From the NCBI RefSeq assembly GCF_001625215.2, contig NC_030385.2, forward strand, positions 34,559,598 to 34,623,597: 64,000 nt of DNA. Reading direction: 5' to 3'. A model generated the notes under the pieces. The model saw only the letters and a program-made list of their open reading frames with translations. It was not told where the DNA came from and did not search any database. Source of the DNA: Daucus carota subsp. sativus (Eukaryota; Streptophyta; Magnoliopsida; Apiales; Apiaceae). Of the stretch, positions 1-12,485 are shown one piece after another; positions within the stretch are counted from its first letter, which is position 1, and every line of letters begins with the position of its first letter. A program made the position numbers and the translations under genes.

Positions 1-762
1 ATACATATATGCAGAGAGAGTCTTACTCCAACGGAAACATCTTTATTCCAGATCTTTGCCAAAAACTGCCGGACAGAGCTAAAGGCTCCTTCCATGTCCA
101 CCACCTCCATCTCCACCTTCACCTCCAGTATCTCCACTATTGCAACCACCACCAAAATCGGCAACTAGAACAGATCTGGAGTATTTGAGCTGTTTCTGGA
201 AGAAATATGGAGTTACAACACGGATCACTAAATTTTAAAAATATCACTAAATTGTACTGAGAATATCACTAAACTGAATTGGTTTTTAATTTTTATTTTA
301 GGGGTGGTTTATATTTGGTCATGAGCCTATATATATATATAGGTCAACATTCAAAAGAGAGACTCCTTATATGAAGTTACATAGTGCGTCACTATAAACC
401 ATCAATTTTATTATAAATTCTGTTATAGAATACATATAAAACGTGATTCTAATATAAAGTACTATAAAATAAATCTATTTTAAGTAATTTAACACTTAAA
501 ATTTGATTAAAAAAATTATATTTTCTAAACTGATTCTACAACAGAATAATTTTGGATGATTATTATTCTGTTATAGAATCATGTTGAGATATTGCATAAT
601 TTTAGATAATCTTTGGAATAAAAAAATTGTATAACTTCATTTTCGGATTAATAATCAAAATTTGCAATTATAATTCATAAAAAATATAATAGAATATATA
701 TTATGTATATATTTATAATGATGTGCTACGTAACTTCATATAAGAGGGTATGCTATCGAGTG

Positions 763-845
<83 letters not shown>

Positions 846-1191
846 AATAGCTGAACTATAATTCATGTAAAACCTCGATTTATTAAAAAATCTTCGATTA
901 ATTCATTTAAAACAATTCACCAATTTGGCTAAAAAATTCCAAAAATCCCATGTAAAATCCAATGTAAATCCTGAATCAATATGTCGATTAGTTCTGATTT
1001 TTGATTTCTACAACCATCCATCCACTAATGCATTAACCAACATATAACGGAAATATATGATCCACCGGCAAAGTTAGTATATATAAAAAAAAACTAAAAT
1101 AACATTATATCCTTAAGTCCGATAGCATGCTACACAATCATGAGAACGGGAATCTGTTCATTACATGCATTAGGAAGAATACAGACGATCA
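1..1191. other. Gene-free AT-rich left edge with a MITE-like inverted repeat and a (TA)n tract
   Basis: I see no convincing coding sequence here. A pair of inverted arms (CTTATATGAAGTTAC near 366-380 and GTAACTTCATATAAG near 729-743) brackets about 390 bp of AT-rich DNA, which looks like a MITE of unknown family. A pure TA microsatellite follows at about 769-842. The last 200 bases hold the 3' flank of the minus-strand RRP4 gene. Confidence 0.5.
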
Positions 1192-3220
1192 TCATATTCT
1201 TTTGGATGATCTTCTACGCTCAACCTCACTCTCAGCTACTAACACGTAGAATTCCGGACCTAGCATTTCATGAATATCTACTGAGTTGCTCAGCTTCACT
1301 GTCTCAATAATCACATCTGCGGTGATATTGAAACCTAGAGCACATAGCACTCGGACAGCATTTGCAGCTCTACAGATGTTCTGCCTGATTTCCACAGAAG
1401 TGTAAGTTTCTTTACTAAAATTGTCCCCGGGATTTTCATTCTGCTGCTCAGACTTGGCTACCTGATCCTCCACCATATCATCCTTGGTGTCAATATGTTC
1501 ACCAACCCATATAAAACCATTACAACCTAATATCAGGTCAATACCCAACTGCTCTAGGTAGTGATAATGCTGTTTTCGCCTCTTCACCAAGTATGGAGGA
1601 ACAGTAAGCAGTTGGCCTCTCTCCAGCTGCAATGAACAAACTTATCGCTTAATTGAAGGTAATATACAAACAAACATACAAACCCATGCTTACTTAATCA
1701 TGGTAATAAAGCTGATATGGAACCAGATAGGTATACTATTGACAAAAGAAATGCAGATTTCAGTCCAGATCATATTGGCATGATTATTAAAACAAGCCAA
1801 AGAAAGAAGAAAGCAGACCTTGCCATATTTCTGACTTCTTGCTTGTAAGTGTAAACTTCCATCATGCTGGACACCACGGACTTCAGCCTGATGACATTAA
1901 ATATTATAAAACACGATTCAGAATTTCATATCAAGAGTTTATATCGGCTTATCTTTTGCATATTCATGCAAATAAATGTACACCAAACTATGATACTTAT
2001 AGCACATGCATTATCTCCATCAGATTCACCGTAGCAATGCCAATATATCACAGTTAAAAACCAAAAACAACTTTTGAATTGAACAATTAATTTGTGAAAC
2101 TGTCAGAGCATATAGCAGTGCCGCTATGATACACACTGCCAAATATTTAAACAAAGAATTACATTTATATAGAACTAATTAACTTACGCAAACTACATCA
2201 TTCTCCACAAATATGCTGCGCATGTTGAGCTCATCATCTGCTGTTTGCCTCCTCTGATAATCAAGAGAACGAAAAAATTAAATTAGACGGGAGAAAGAGG
2301 ATGGCACAGCTCATAAACATCGGCTAACATAAACACTAGGGAAAAGCCATCCGATACTCTACTCCCACATCCAAAGCTATCTGTTTCTTAAGCAATGAAA
2401 TCCCAAAATATTATATATATCCCTCAAAGGAAGTTCAGGGGAATCCTGATACCGGTATCTCCTGGAGTTGCAGAAGCTTCTGAATTTCTGCCACTATAAG
2501 GAATTAAACAGGAAATAAACTTGTTGACAAAGATCAGCAGTTACTCAAAAAAACCAGAAAAGTTCGGGTAGTGAATAGGCCATGACTCAATAATAGTATG
2601 TATAGGCAACCCTCGAGTTTAAAAACATCATCAACCATGGGAAATCGGACAAATAATGTCCACTTCCTTGGAGAAGCTTACTAAGATTGTTGTTTGGATA
2701 AACGAGCATTTGACCACTAACTATTCTAGTAAGGTGGACTGCGCTCAGGAAGACATTTCCATTTTTTGAGATGTGACTTAAAGTCATAGCGTAGGGGTTA
2801 ATGAATATATTTAATAAACTTCTAAATAGAGAATGGAAAGAAGAGTAGTTGAACCAATAGGTGAGGCCGTGAGGGGGGCCTTAGAACTTCTCCTATTAAC
2901 CAGGAAGTTTATATTAATGTTTATTAATGCTTCGAGTGAGGAAGGATGTGGTTTTGCAATTAAGATGTAAAACATGAAAACAAGGATTGAGAAATATTAT
3001 TCTAAATAAATGCAGATTCTTCTCATTACTAAAGAGCATATATACACAAATGATAATATAAGCCCATAATTTTTACCTGGATATCTTCGCCCGTGGTAAT
3101 GGAAGAAAGCATCAAAACTGCATCTTGGGTAAAGTTTATCTCCAATCTCCAGCGTTTAGGGGCAACCTTATGATAGAAATATTTATATACATAATATCTA
3201 TGTATAAATAGATTGATAGA

Positions 3221-3316
<96 letters not shown>

Positions 3317-6229
3317 CTAACATATAGCACAAATGTTTTTAACATATAACTTCCACCTTAAAACGATTTTTGAAGTTTAAGACAATATTTACTAGCATAA
3401 AAGTGGTTTTAGTTTACAGAAGTTGTCTACAAATGTCCATTACAGATTATGTTTAAAGATGAATAAGGCGTGCAAGCAGGAACGAATAAAGAAATTAAAA
3501 CAAAAGCACAGAGAAGAATATATATACCTCTATTACTCTGCCGACAATAATATCCCCAGTCTCAGGCTTGTACCTTACAAAGTAAAGGAACCTTTGTGTA
3601 AGTGAAAAACATATTATTATTAAAAAAAAAGTGAAAAACATATAATTATCAAAAAAATCATTACTAGACAATAACAGTACATACTACCTGGCCCTCAGAG
3701 TGCGCACATAGACAAGCTTGTTTACACGTTCGACCACTCCACAAACAGTTGCAACCAATTCACCGTCAAAATCAGTTGTTCCATGGCCTCTATCAGATAA
3801 GTAAAAGTAACAATTTTCAACTCAAGGGATTCATACAAATAAGTAATACTGTTTCAAATTTATTAATGAGATCCACAAAGTTGCAACAGAAGCGTGGGAA
3901 ATGAGTCTGACAGATCGGTTCTGCGCACGAAACCTACGGGGACAAACCTCAATTAACTTTGCAGCAGAATCATGCAACCATCAAACATCCTTGGGTTTTA
4001 AATTAAAATACAAAATAACTATTTATTGATATATTGTATAGATGTCCCGACTTCCGACGAGATGCAAATAACAAGTTCAACCATAAGCTAAGACAATATC
4101 TCAAAATATTTAGGTTAACTTTCGTTCAGTTTTTGACGAGTGTCTTCAGAGTTGCATATCCCTTTCCACAAAGAGCAAATGAAGTCAATGAGAACAGCAT
4201 TTCCAAATTTTTAATTGAACTTGTAATGTAATCTTATAACATTCTAAGAACATTTTACAATTACCTACACACAATTGTGAGCCCGTGTGATTTTATCATT
4301 CCCTTGTGAATTGTGGACTATACACATCTTTTATTCTATTTGATTTCAAAGTAATTTGATACTTGCTTTGGAGCCATGCTATACTTGCTATTAGGATTAC
4401 TGCTACTACATTTGAGTTGATTTGAAGCACAGTAAATAACTAGTGTTTATGTAGAATCAAAGATGCACTAGTCATACGACAAAAGTTTCATGACTTGAAA
4501 GTCCAAACCAGAAACCTCGATAAGAAATCGCTCACATGAACGTTTTTAGCTATAGACTTGCTCTGTGTGCCATATCTTAGATTTGGCTTCACTTAAGGAC
4601 TGGTCTTCGCCCTATACACTACACCTATCTTGTCAAAAATTCAGTTGACCTATATATGTTCAAGTTCAAATACATTAAGCAGGAATTTACTTTCTTCTAC
4701 CAAGCAGGATTTAAATATAATCTACTTAAAAGTACAACTAAACAAGGGCAGTGCAAGAAATAATACAAAAGCGGACTGAAACCAACCTTCTAGAGTTTTA
4801 CATTTTTAAATAAGAAAATCATCCGCAATGTCGCAAACAAAGTCATGCCAGTCATTCATAAATGTTTCTTTACCGACCAATAACACATTAAAGATGAGCA
4901 CGATTATAAAACCCATGTCCAATGAGGCATGTGTGCCCCACCAAGAATAGAACGGTCAGATTACTTGACCAATAGAGATATATCAGAAAACAATATCCTT
5001 CAGGCCTTCACAACTATCTACAGCCGACTAGTCATATATAAAGAGATAACTAGCATTCAAAATGGGCAGTTACTGAGTTTATATTAACATGCATTGTTAA
5101 GTATAAGATAATTAAGCCAATGGATTAACTGCTTCTTAATTCCCCAACAAGCATGAGATTTACAAATTTTAGAATATTCGTAAAGTGCTTCTATATGTTC
5201 TTTCTCCTCAACCTTTGTCTCTATCTTGATACTTATTCTCTCGGAGCTGTAAGAGATAAGTACAAATTTTCTACATCTTCCAACTGCGCACACTTAACCA
5301 GTAAAATGCCATTCCCACTATTCTCTTATGGAAATTGTGCAAGTTGAACTATTTAAAAAAATGCAATGTTGCGCCAACGACATCTCTTCATACAGAATCA
5401 GCCATTTATCTTTCTAAATCAATCTATTAGTTAAGGTGGTGTATCTACTTCATAAACTTTGCTTTCATTATGGATAAGTATTTAATTTAATTTTTTTGTG
5501 CAAATTCGATAAGCTTTAACAGCTGAAGTTGGTCAATCTGAAAAGAAGTCCAATGTTTAACTCAACTTCCCCATCTCCTACACTTTTAGCACTGCCTAAA
5601 TTTCCCCTGTTACACAGATACACTTAAGCCCACCAGCACAATCATTGATATACATCAATATAGACATATATGTGTTCAAATTAAAAACTCAAACTCATCA
5701 GCACTTAATTAAGGATTCAGTAGTTCAAGTAATCCAATAATAACAGCATGTAATTCATTCAACTGTAACTAGTGATCTGTAGTGATATGAGTCTGTGACT
5801 GGTGATATGACCCTATCTATATGCATACAAACAGACTTGACAACCTATAACATAAACAAATATCAATTAAATCCACAGACTGTAATATTAACAAATTGCA
5901 ATTAAAATATTTTAGCAGAAACAAAATGTACTTCATCAACAAAAGACATTATACATCAAAACGAGCAATTTACAAACCCAGACTTAAACAGAAGTGTACA
6001 TAACATATAGAGAGGGAGAGGGATAGAGAGGGGGAGAGAGAGGGGGGAGAGAGAGAGAGAGAGAGGTATACTTGAGAAGGCCGTCTTGGTGATCAACGAG
6101 AATAGTATCAGCAACAGCGACACAGGCATTAGAATTAGCAGCGGCGGACAAAAAATCTAATTGCTCCAGAGCTTTTTCAAACCTGAGCTTCTGAGTTTGA
6201 TTTAAACGCAACGACTCTATATCCCTCAT
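1192..6229 (-). CDS. RRP4: Exosome complex cap subunit RRP4, complete, seven coding exons
   Basis: RRP4 is an S1/KH RNA-binding cap subunit of the nuclear and cytoplasmic RNA exosome (3'-5' decay and rRNA processing). Coding exons, all with GT-AG junctions and consistent phase: 6229-6072, 3789-3688, 3573-3528, 3166-3077, 2253-2188, 1887-1819 and 1626-1192, giving 321 aa, the usual plant length. The start is the ATG of MRDIESLRLNQTQKLRFEKA. Recognisable blocks in order: VATVCGVVERVNKLVYVR and YKPETGDIIVGRVIE (N-terminal and S1 region), VAPKRWRLEINF, then SQKYGK, LERGQLLTVPPYLVKRRK and LGIDLILGCNGFIWVGEH (KH region), ending in a basic tail ERRRSSKRI. Intron 1 is about 2.3 kb. Intron 3 carries a long GT/GA microsatellite. 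A partial copy of this gene lies at about 18.0-21.1 kb. Family assignment rests on recognising the plant RRP4 sequence and is secure. Confidence 0.95.
3222..3312. repeat. Compound (GT)n(GA)n microsatellite in RRP4 intron 3
   Basis: About 17 GT units run directly into about 28 GA units. The duplicated copy at 19,290-19,363 has a different structure (a GATA run, shorter GT, very short GA), so this site has changed in length since the duplication. Confidence 0.9.
4303..5283. other. RRP4 intron 1 segment absent from the duplicate
   Basis: This roughly 980-bp stretch of intron 1 has no counterpart in the partial RRP4 copy, where the flanks are joined at about 20,254. Both flanks share TTCC at the junction. 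I see no inverted repeats at the ends, so a deletion from the copy is more likely than a transposon insertion here. Confidence 0.7.
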
Positions 6230-6484
6230 CCTTCTAAACCCCTAGTTCTCTCTCTTTCAAACCCCTCACTAAACCCTATTCGTCTTTCTCTCAAACACTT
6301 ACTTAAAACCCCCTTTTTCCTGATTGCGTAACCCCTACTTACATGTCTGTATCGACCCTGACCCGTAAGCAGACCCGGATCCGGACCCGGCGTCGATCAA
6401 AATAACACTGGAAAGTACAAAGTGTTACGGTAATCTTTTGTTTTTGATTTTGCCAGAACTAAAATCTATCTACTATATCTATCA

Positions 6485-6941
6485 GAGCATCTCCAAGAGT
6501 CTCTTTGTTGGCTCCTAAATATAATATAAAAAATGTGGCTCTTAGTACTGTGGCTCTTAGTAATTTAGGATAAAGTTAAGAGTGTAAACTCCAACAATAC
6601 TCTCTACATCTCTTCTCTATTTCATATTTTATTCATATATTGGGCTCCACTATAACAAAAGAGAAGGAAAGATGGAGGTTGATTGGAGGGAAGAATTTTT
6701 TTATTGTAAAAAAATAAGTTAGGAGCCATGTGGTGGCTCTTAACTTTGAGGAGAGAGGAGAGAGAAACAAGAGGCTCTTAAGATTTAAGAGCCACTTAAG
6801 AGTCTCTTGGAGCAACATTTTGCTTCTCCCTCCTCAAATCAGATTTAAGAGCCACTTAAAAGTCTCTTGGAGCAACATTTTGCTTCTCCCTCCTCAAATC
6901 TCAAGTTAGGAGCCTAAATGAAGAGCCTCTTGGAGATGCTC
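6485..6941. mobile_element. MITE with GAGCATCTCC termini and an internal 60-bp tandem duplication
   Basis: Inverted ends GAGCATCTCCAAGAG and CTCTTGGAGATGCTC bracket about 457 bp. The interior contains two consecutive copies of a 60-bp block (6781-6840 and 6841-6900) differing at one base. A relative with the same ends lies at 46,949-47,332, and a more distant one at 11,673-12,056. No target duplication could be fixed, so the superfamily is left open. It lies about 250 bp upstream of the RRP4 start codon. Confidence 0.8.
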
Positions 6942-8553
6942 TTGTACCAGAACAAGTCTTTTACCTAGCAAATTTATTCAGCATAAAATGACCGTTTAGT
7001 CCTTTTCAACACTGCTTGATATGATACCGAAGCAATACATTTTATAACCTTCTCTTTCCGAACCTAATTCCAACCAGCCTCGTCTTGGCTTTCAAAATCA
7101 GCGATCATTTTTCTCAGTTCAATGCTCGGCTCCTTTAGTCTTCCACCCACACTGAAGCACTGGTTCCAAGATGATTAACAGAAGCCAATTTATCTGATTT
7201 GAAAATACAGCTTCAGATCTTATTCCCTCTCTACGCAACCTGGGGATTTTGGTTCACGGAGCAATCCCAGCCACTTCAGCCATATCCCCGTGCCAAATTG
7301 AGAGCGCAGAAAGCAACCGTAAATACTGACTGCTCCGCGCCCTACTTCATTTTGGCTCAAGTTTGGCTTCAGCTTCATTCTGAATCCACGCCAACTTCAT
7401 TGTGTTCAATTGGAGGCACGCGCGGTGCATCAACAGGCCTTCTGTGTTTGGGCGAGGGCTTATGCGATGATGGTGATGATTGCGACGCACGATCAGGTGA
7501 TCTTTGTATCTAATTATGATTTGTTATTCATTTCATAACTTTTAAGGTATGAGGCCATTTTCGAGCACTCAAAGTGTTCGGTTTTAGTTCTAATGGAATT
7601 TGTGCATTACTGAAACCTATTGTAGGATATACAAGTATGCAATGGTCTGATATTTGTTTCTCGTTCATTTCCGTGTCTATATCTATATGTATCCATCTCA
7701 TTATTTGAGATCTGTTAATTCCTCATTTGTGTGTTTCATGTTTATATGTTCAGTTATCGGCACTAGATGTGTGGATTTTTGTTGTTTTTTGTGTGAATTA
7801 GGGTTTCGTGTGATATAAATGTGTTGTTTTTGTATATGCTTCTGGTTGATTTGTTCTTGTGATTTATTCGTTTTGTAAATGTTAATTTGAGAACCAGCTG
7901 AATTCAGAATTGTAAACCTTTAGGTTTGTATAGTTGTAAATGATGATTTGGATGCGATTAGGTATTGATATGTATTTCAAACGGATTACTGATATGCATC
8001 TGAGCAAAGATTTGAGAGACTTGGTTCTCATTTGACGTTGGTTCTCACCAGAATACAGCAAGATATACGTTTACACACAAACACGTAGACTGGCAGACAC
8101 AAAAAGTAAACTATCTGACGGACCCGGAAATATTGGTCTTTCCATTTGAGAGGGGAGTAGTTGATATAGATTTGTGTTTATACCTGCCTCAGTTTGGAGT
8201 TGTTTTCACTCACAAGCTTACATGTGAGCTATTGCTATGTGTTAGTTCTTCCACATTCTAGTGGAGATTTATCATCACTGCAGCACCTAAATTTATCTTC
8301 AAGCCTTTTGATAAACTAAAAACCAACCTTGGCTAGACTTAAATCTATCGAAAAATAAACAAGACCATATTTCAGAATCACTAAGGTTCATGGCCTTAAC
8401 TTAATCAAAGTATGAACGGTGTAATTTTCAAATGCTAGATCTGATTGAAGAAGATGAATAAGAGCAAAAGAGAAAGAGACCACGTTGTGGGTAGACTGAA
8501 TCTAGTCTCTATAAACCCGGGATCGAATCCCCGCGGCTGCGTGGATTTGTGAG
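6942..8553. other. Gap between MITE and candidate gene
   Basis: I see no supported gene. A 104-codon open frame at 7199-7513 has no recognisable protein features. The T-rich stretch 7520-8000 resembles plant intron sequence, so 7199-7513 could be a 5' leader exon of the downstream candidate, but nothing in the sequence proves it. Confidence 0.4.
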
Positions 8554-9675
8554 ATGGGGAAGGGGAATAAGAGCTTAATGGGGTTTGATTTGAAGGTGGT
8601 GTTGATGGTGTCAGTGGCGTTGAATGTGGTTTTGATTTCGAGGGTTTTGTATCGGGAAGAGGATGAGAGAGAGATGGGTGGTGGGGTTTGTTTAGAGAGT
8701 GAAGCGCAGGTTAGCAGGAGGAGAAAGGGGTTTGACGGAGCTGGTTCCGGCACGGATGTTGTCGACGGTGGTGGTATTATTGATCTTGATCAGTAAGTTC
8801 TTTTACTCTCCAACTCTTTCTTCCGTTTTTCCAGTTAGTCGTTTCCTTGTTCGTCCCGTAATACTAATTATTTTCTAGAAATTACATATATAAAATATGG
8901 TTTCAAATCCGAACACAAACACATGATGCTGCTTTGACTTTCAAATCCTACGGGGTTCCTCATGGCTTAACTAGGCCTTTCTATTACAATTATTTACAAT
9001 ATTCTTTTTTTCTCATGATTTTGAGTGGAATTGCAAAAGGTGTTGACTTTAATCTTGTTTGTTTGTGTGTATTTGTTTGTTTGTTTAATCCCTGTGTTTT
9101 GTTTGGTTTTGGTGTTTTTCGCGATTTTTCATGTTATATGTGAGATGCTTCATTGTTCGCTTCACATACTTCACATACGACGAGGCAACTTGACCGATAG
9201 CATAGCGGTGGTGGCCGATGGTGGCGGTGACGACGGTTTCAGGACGAGATCCGGTTTCAGAAAGGAAAACGCGCTAATTGTGCCTTAATTCAGGGCGGTA
9301 ATTGTGCCTCGTTAATTGTGCCTCTTTATTGAGGGCGTAATTTGTGCCTCAATTATTGAGGACGTAATTTGTGCCTCAATTTGTGCCTCAATTATTGAGG
9401 GCGTAAATTATTGAGGGCATTAATTGTGTCTTAATTAAGGATATTAATATTTTATTATTATGCCTTAATTTAGAGCTTAATTGTCTCAATCATGAGTTAT
9501 CATGATTCATGATTGTGGGAATATTTTGATGTAATCTGTTAAATATATCGACTTATATTCTTTTTGTTTCTCTCGTTTTATTTTCAGGATTCTTGGAAGA
9601 AGACCCGTTTTCTTTTCGGACATTAAAGTTTTATTGTCTAAATTTCCCCGGTCATCTTGCATGTCCGACGGTTAG
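8554..9675 (+). CDS. Candidate two-exon gene for a small N-terminally anchored protein
   Basis: I do not recognise this gene. A good-looking first exon (8554-8792) encodes MGKGNKSLMGFDLKVVLMVS and continues as a single hydrophobic segment (about residues 10-31), typical of a type II membrane anchor, then an acidic and basic stretch with several glycines. It ends at a strong GTAAGT donor. The next acceptor that keeps phase (TTTTCAG before 9588) adds 29 codons (ILGRRPVFFSDIKVLLSKF and on) to a stop at 9675, for 108 aa in total. The exon 1 base composition (GC-rich, codon-like) differs from its surroundings. It may be a real small gene or the 5' remnant of a longer one; the second exon is the weaker part. 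Confidence 0.35.
9265..9445. repeat. Degenerate tandem repeat of about 25-28 bp
   Basis: The motif GGGCGTAATTTGTGCCTCAA and variants (AATTGTGCCTTAATT, TTATTGAGGGCGTAA) repeats six or more times with small length changes. It lies in the putative intron of the candidate gene at 8554-9675. Confidence 0.75.
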
Positions 9676-11594
9676 ATAATAAGCTTTCTTGAATGAAAGA
9701 ATTATCACGGTGAATTGCCGATTCTCGTTGAGATTTATTCTCATTTTCAAAAAAAAAAAAAAAACAAAAAAAAAACCAACCTTGGCCAGCTGTCTAATCT
9801 AAAATCTGTTACTAGAAAAAGAATGAGTGAGCGTAAATACTTTTTAGTTGTGCAAGGCCTTCTGTACAATCAGCCGCAAGGAAAATTCGTATTGGGGAGA
9901 AAAAGGGTTAATTACAAATGAAATGTTACTAACAAGGTAGTATAGCTGCAACTCCCTTCTGACAGGTAGTTCAGCAAGATGATTTTCTCTAATAATTGTG
10001 ACATCTCTGTGCCTTAATTTTAATGTTTGGATTTGGTAATATTGATATGATCATATTGTTAATAATCTTATTTTCATTGTGAGTGGAACATTTTTAAATA
10101 CATTTAGCTTTTTTAAAATTGGATTTCTGTTTATGATTACAGATCTGGTGGATTAGTGGTGGCTTAGAAAACATAGGAGGCATAAGTTTTAAAATGGGTT
10201 GGTTATGTGGTAACACAGATCATACTATCATAGCTTTTATGGGCGCCCTTCACAATAATGTGCAAACTTCCTCAACCAAGCGAAGCTTTCCTTAATAATG
10301 TATTTCTAGAATTGCAACCAAAATAGCAATTGTCAAGTAGAATTATACTCTTTTAATTGCTAACACTTTATTGTTTGTTAATAATTATAAAAAATTATAC
10401 TTGATTCCTCTAGAATTATTAAAAAATAATATGATCTTAGTATAATAATATAATTTGGATTTTTACACGAGGCCCCTGTCTTGCACGTGTAGCATGGCTT
10501 AAGTAGAAAGGGTAGGAAGATAAAGCCATAATCTTGTGGGACTGTCCCTGACTAACCGCACTAGCACCATTCACTGAGGTTCATCCACTATGGATGAACC
10601 TAATTTTGAACAGAGTAAGAATATGAAATAGCAATCAAACTTAAGCTTAAAATATTAGGTTCTACATCAAGTAGGCTCATGTCGCCGAAAAGTCTCAAGT
10701 AAAACATAGGTCTCCACGACGAGTCATTTAAATGACTAAATCACTATAAAATATCCCTATGTTCTACTTGAGACTTTTTAGTGAGATGAGTGGCCTACTT
10801 GATATGAAACCCTTACATTATTACGCAAATGAGAGATTAACAATCTTATCGAATCTTATTTAATCTTATAATTGTCTGTGTCAATTTGCACTTCCCTGAA
10901 CCATGGTTCATATAAGTTAGATATTATGAATCCCGAAAGCCAAGATGATAATACTGATAGATTTAGGGATAATCTATTCATAATGCTGAGTTAGGTTCAA
11001 CCAGTAAAAAGGTTGATCGTATAAAGTCATATTTAAAGGTGTGCACCATGAACATCAGTAGATCTCATCAAGTAAATAAAAATTCAAAAAGGACTGGATC
11101 AGACAACTATTTTAACCTATGGTGATCATATATTGTGTTATTGAATTTTATAGTAGCTAGAGTGAGTCTTGGTTGATTTTTCTTTAAAAGTTTTTTCATC
11201 CTTATATGATTTCAGAGCTTTCATTTGTTGTTTAATTTTATTTATTCATTTTCTTGTAGTTATTCTGTTGATTTTGGTCGACTTTTTAGGGCTTTTTGGA
11301 TGAAGTTGTATGTTCGTAGATATAATATGTCATAGTTTTTTAGTTTTTGTTATAATATTAATTGTTTTATGTGTTTTTGTACCTTCTTCCAAGGTTTCTA
11401 AGGTCTCACTCACTTATTTTATTTTTCTCATGCTAGAGAAAGCAATATATGAGATGTTGTGGAGTTTCAGAGTCCATTAATGCTCTGTTTTACCTTTTTG
11501 TAATATGTTATAATACACTATTAAACTTTAATGTTTTCGATCATATAAGTTATTTATGGAAATATTTTGTATATTCTGGATGTGGGAAGTTATA
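9676..11594. other. Gene-free stretch with a decayed Helitron-like terminus
   Basis: No gene is seen. At about 10,465-10,493 the sequence ACACGAGGCCCCTGTCTTGC, ending in a weak hairpin, resembles the clear Helitron-like 3' end at 13,518-13,547, and the TAATATAAT-rich lead-in also matches. It may mark an older related insertion. The rest is AT-rich DNA without signals I can support. Confidence 0.45.
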
Positions 11595-12485
11595 ATGAAA
11601 GCATCTGATGCAGAACTTAATGGAGCTAATGGGACTAAACGTGTTAATTGGACTCTTGTTATAACAAGACTAGAGCATCTCCAGCAGTGTCCTAGAGAGG
11701 TTCCCTAAATATATGATAAATAATTCAACTTCTAAAAAATAGGGACTTTATGTTGATTGACAACTCCAACAATGATCCATTTGTGTTCCCTATTATTATT
11801 ATAATATTAAATTCAAAATTTTTTAACAAGAAGATAACAAAAAAAATATGGGAAAGAGTGTACAAAAGGTGAGAGTTGATTATTTAATCATTAAAAATCA
11901 AATGAGGAATGAGTTAGGGATTACCTATTTATGGGGAATGAGAGATGGATCCTAACATTTAGGGAATGAGTGGAGACTCTGCTGGAGTGGATTTTTGTGC
12001 ATATTCCTTAAAATTATAACTTAGGACCTCATTTAGCTAATCTGCTGGAGATGCTCAATTAACAGTGTTAACTGGACTAATGGTGCATTAGAGGAGGCTT
12101 TGCCACCACCTCCTCCCAACTGAAGATGTTGTTCCCCTTCGTGTACAAAGAGATGCTGAGCCAGTAATGATGAAGCCTCCACGTGTGCCTATTGCGAGGC
12201 GTGGCCTGGCATCGAAAGGGAACAAAGTTCAGCTTCTTACTAATCATTTCAAAGTCAATGTGAAAAATGTTGATGGACATTTTTTTCACTGCAGTGTGAG
12301 TTCCTTCTATCATGGTTCCAAATTGTTAACTGACTATATATAATGGTGTGCCTGCTTTGTGTTTTACGTACTTTAAGTTGTCTTATCCTTATGCTCTTGT
12401 GAATTAAGTTGGTCTGGTATGCAGCATCTAATCCTGTGAACTTTGCCCTTTTTATTCAAGATGGTCGTCCGATAGATGGAAAAGG
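11595..12485 (+). pseudogene. ARGONAUTE (AGO4 clade) 5' fragment, interrupted by a MITE
   Basis: This is the start of an AGO4/6/9-type Argonaute, not a full gene. An ATG at 11,595 opens MKASDAELNGANGT, like the NG-rich N terminus of AGO4. After a 384-bp MITE (11,673-12,056) the frame resumes as ALEEALPPPPPN, meets a stop or frame slip, then reads PPRVPIARRGLASKG and LLTNHFKVNVKNVDGHFFH to a GTGAGT donor near 12,303. After an intron the second exon reads FALFIQDGRPIDGKGIG (about 12,440-12,490) and then loses similarity. PAZ, MID and PIWI domains are absent, so no slicer or small-RNA function is possible. It lies upstream of a Helitron-like 3' end in the same orientation, which suggests capture by that element. 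Confidence 0.85.
11673..12056. mobile_element. 384-bp MITE inside the ARGONAUTE fragment
   Basis: Inverted ends GAGCATCTCCAGCAG and CTGCTGGAGATGCTC bracket 384 bp without coding potential. It splits the AGO N-terminal exon. The termini relate it to the MITEs at 6485 and 46,949. A target duplication is not clear. Confidence 0.8.

Noticed and set aside
3136-3345. Open frame with long Ser-Leu and His-Thr runs
   Set aside because: It is the (GT)n(GA)n microsatellite overlapping RRP4 exon 4 on the same strand.
7199-7513. 104-codon open frame
   Set aside because: No recognisable domain, odd composition and no splice partner; possibly leader sequence, so not called as a gene.
10465-10493. Second Helitron-like 3' end
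   Set aside because: The hairpin is degenerate and the CTRR-T end is unclear, so it is noted in the region entry and not called as an element.
12077-12313. 78-codon minus-strand open frame
   Set aside because: Antisense of the ARGONAUTE fragment, whose plus-strand peptide clearly matches the AGO family.
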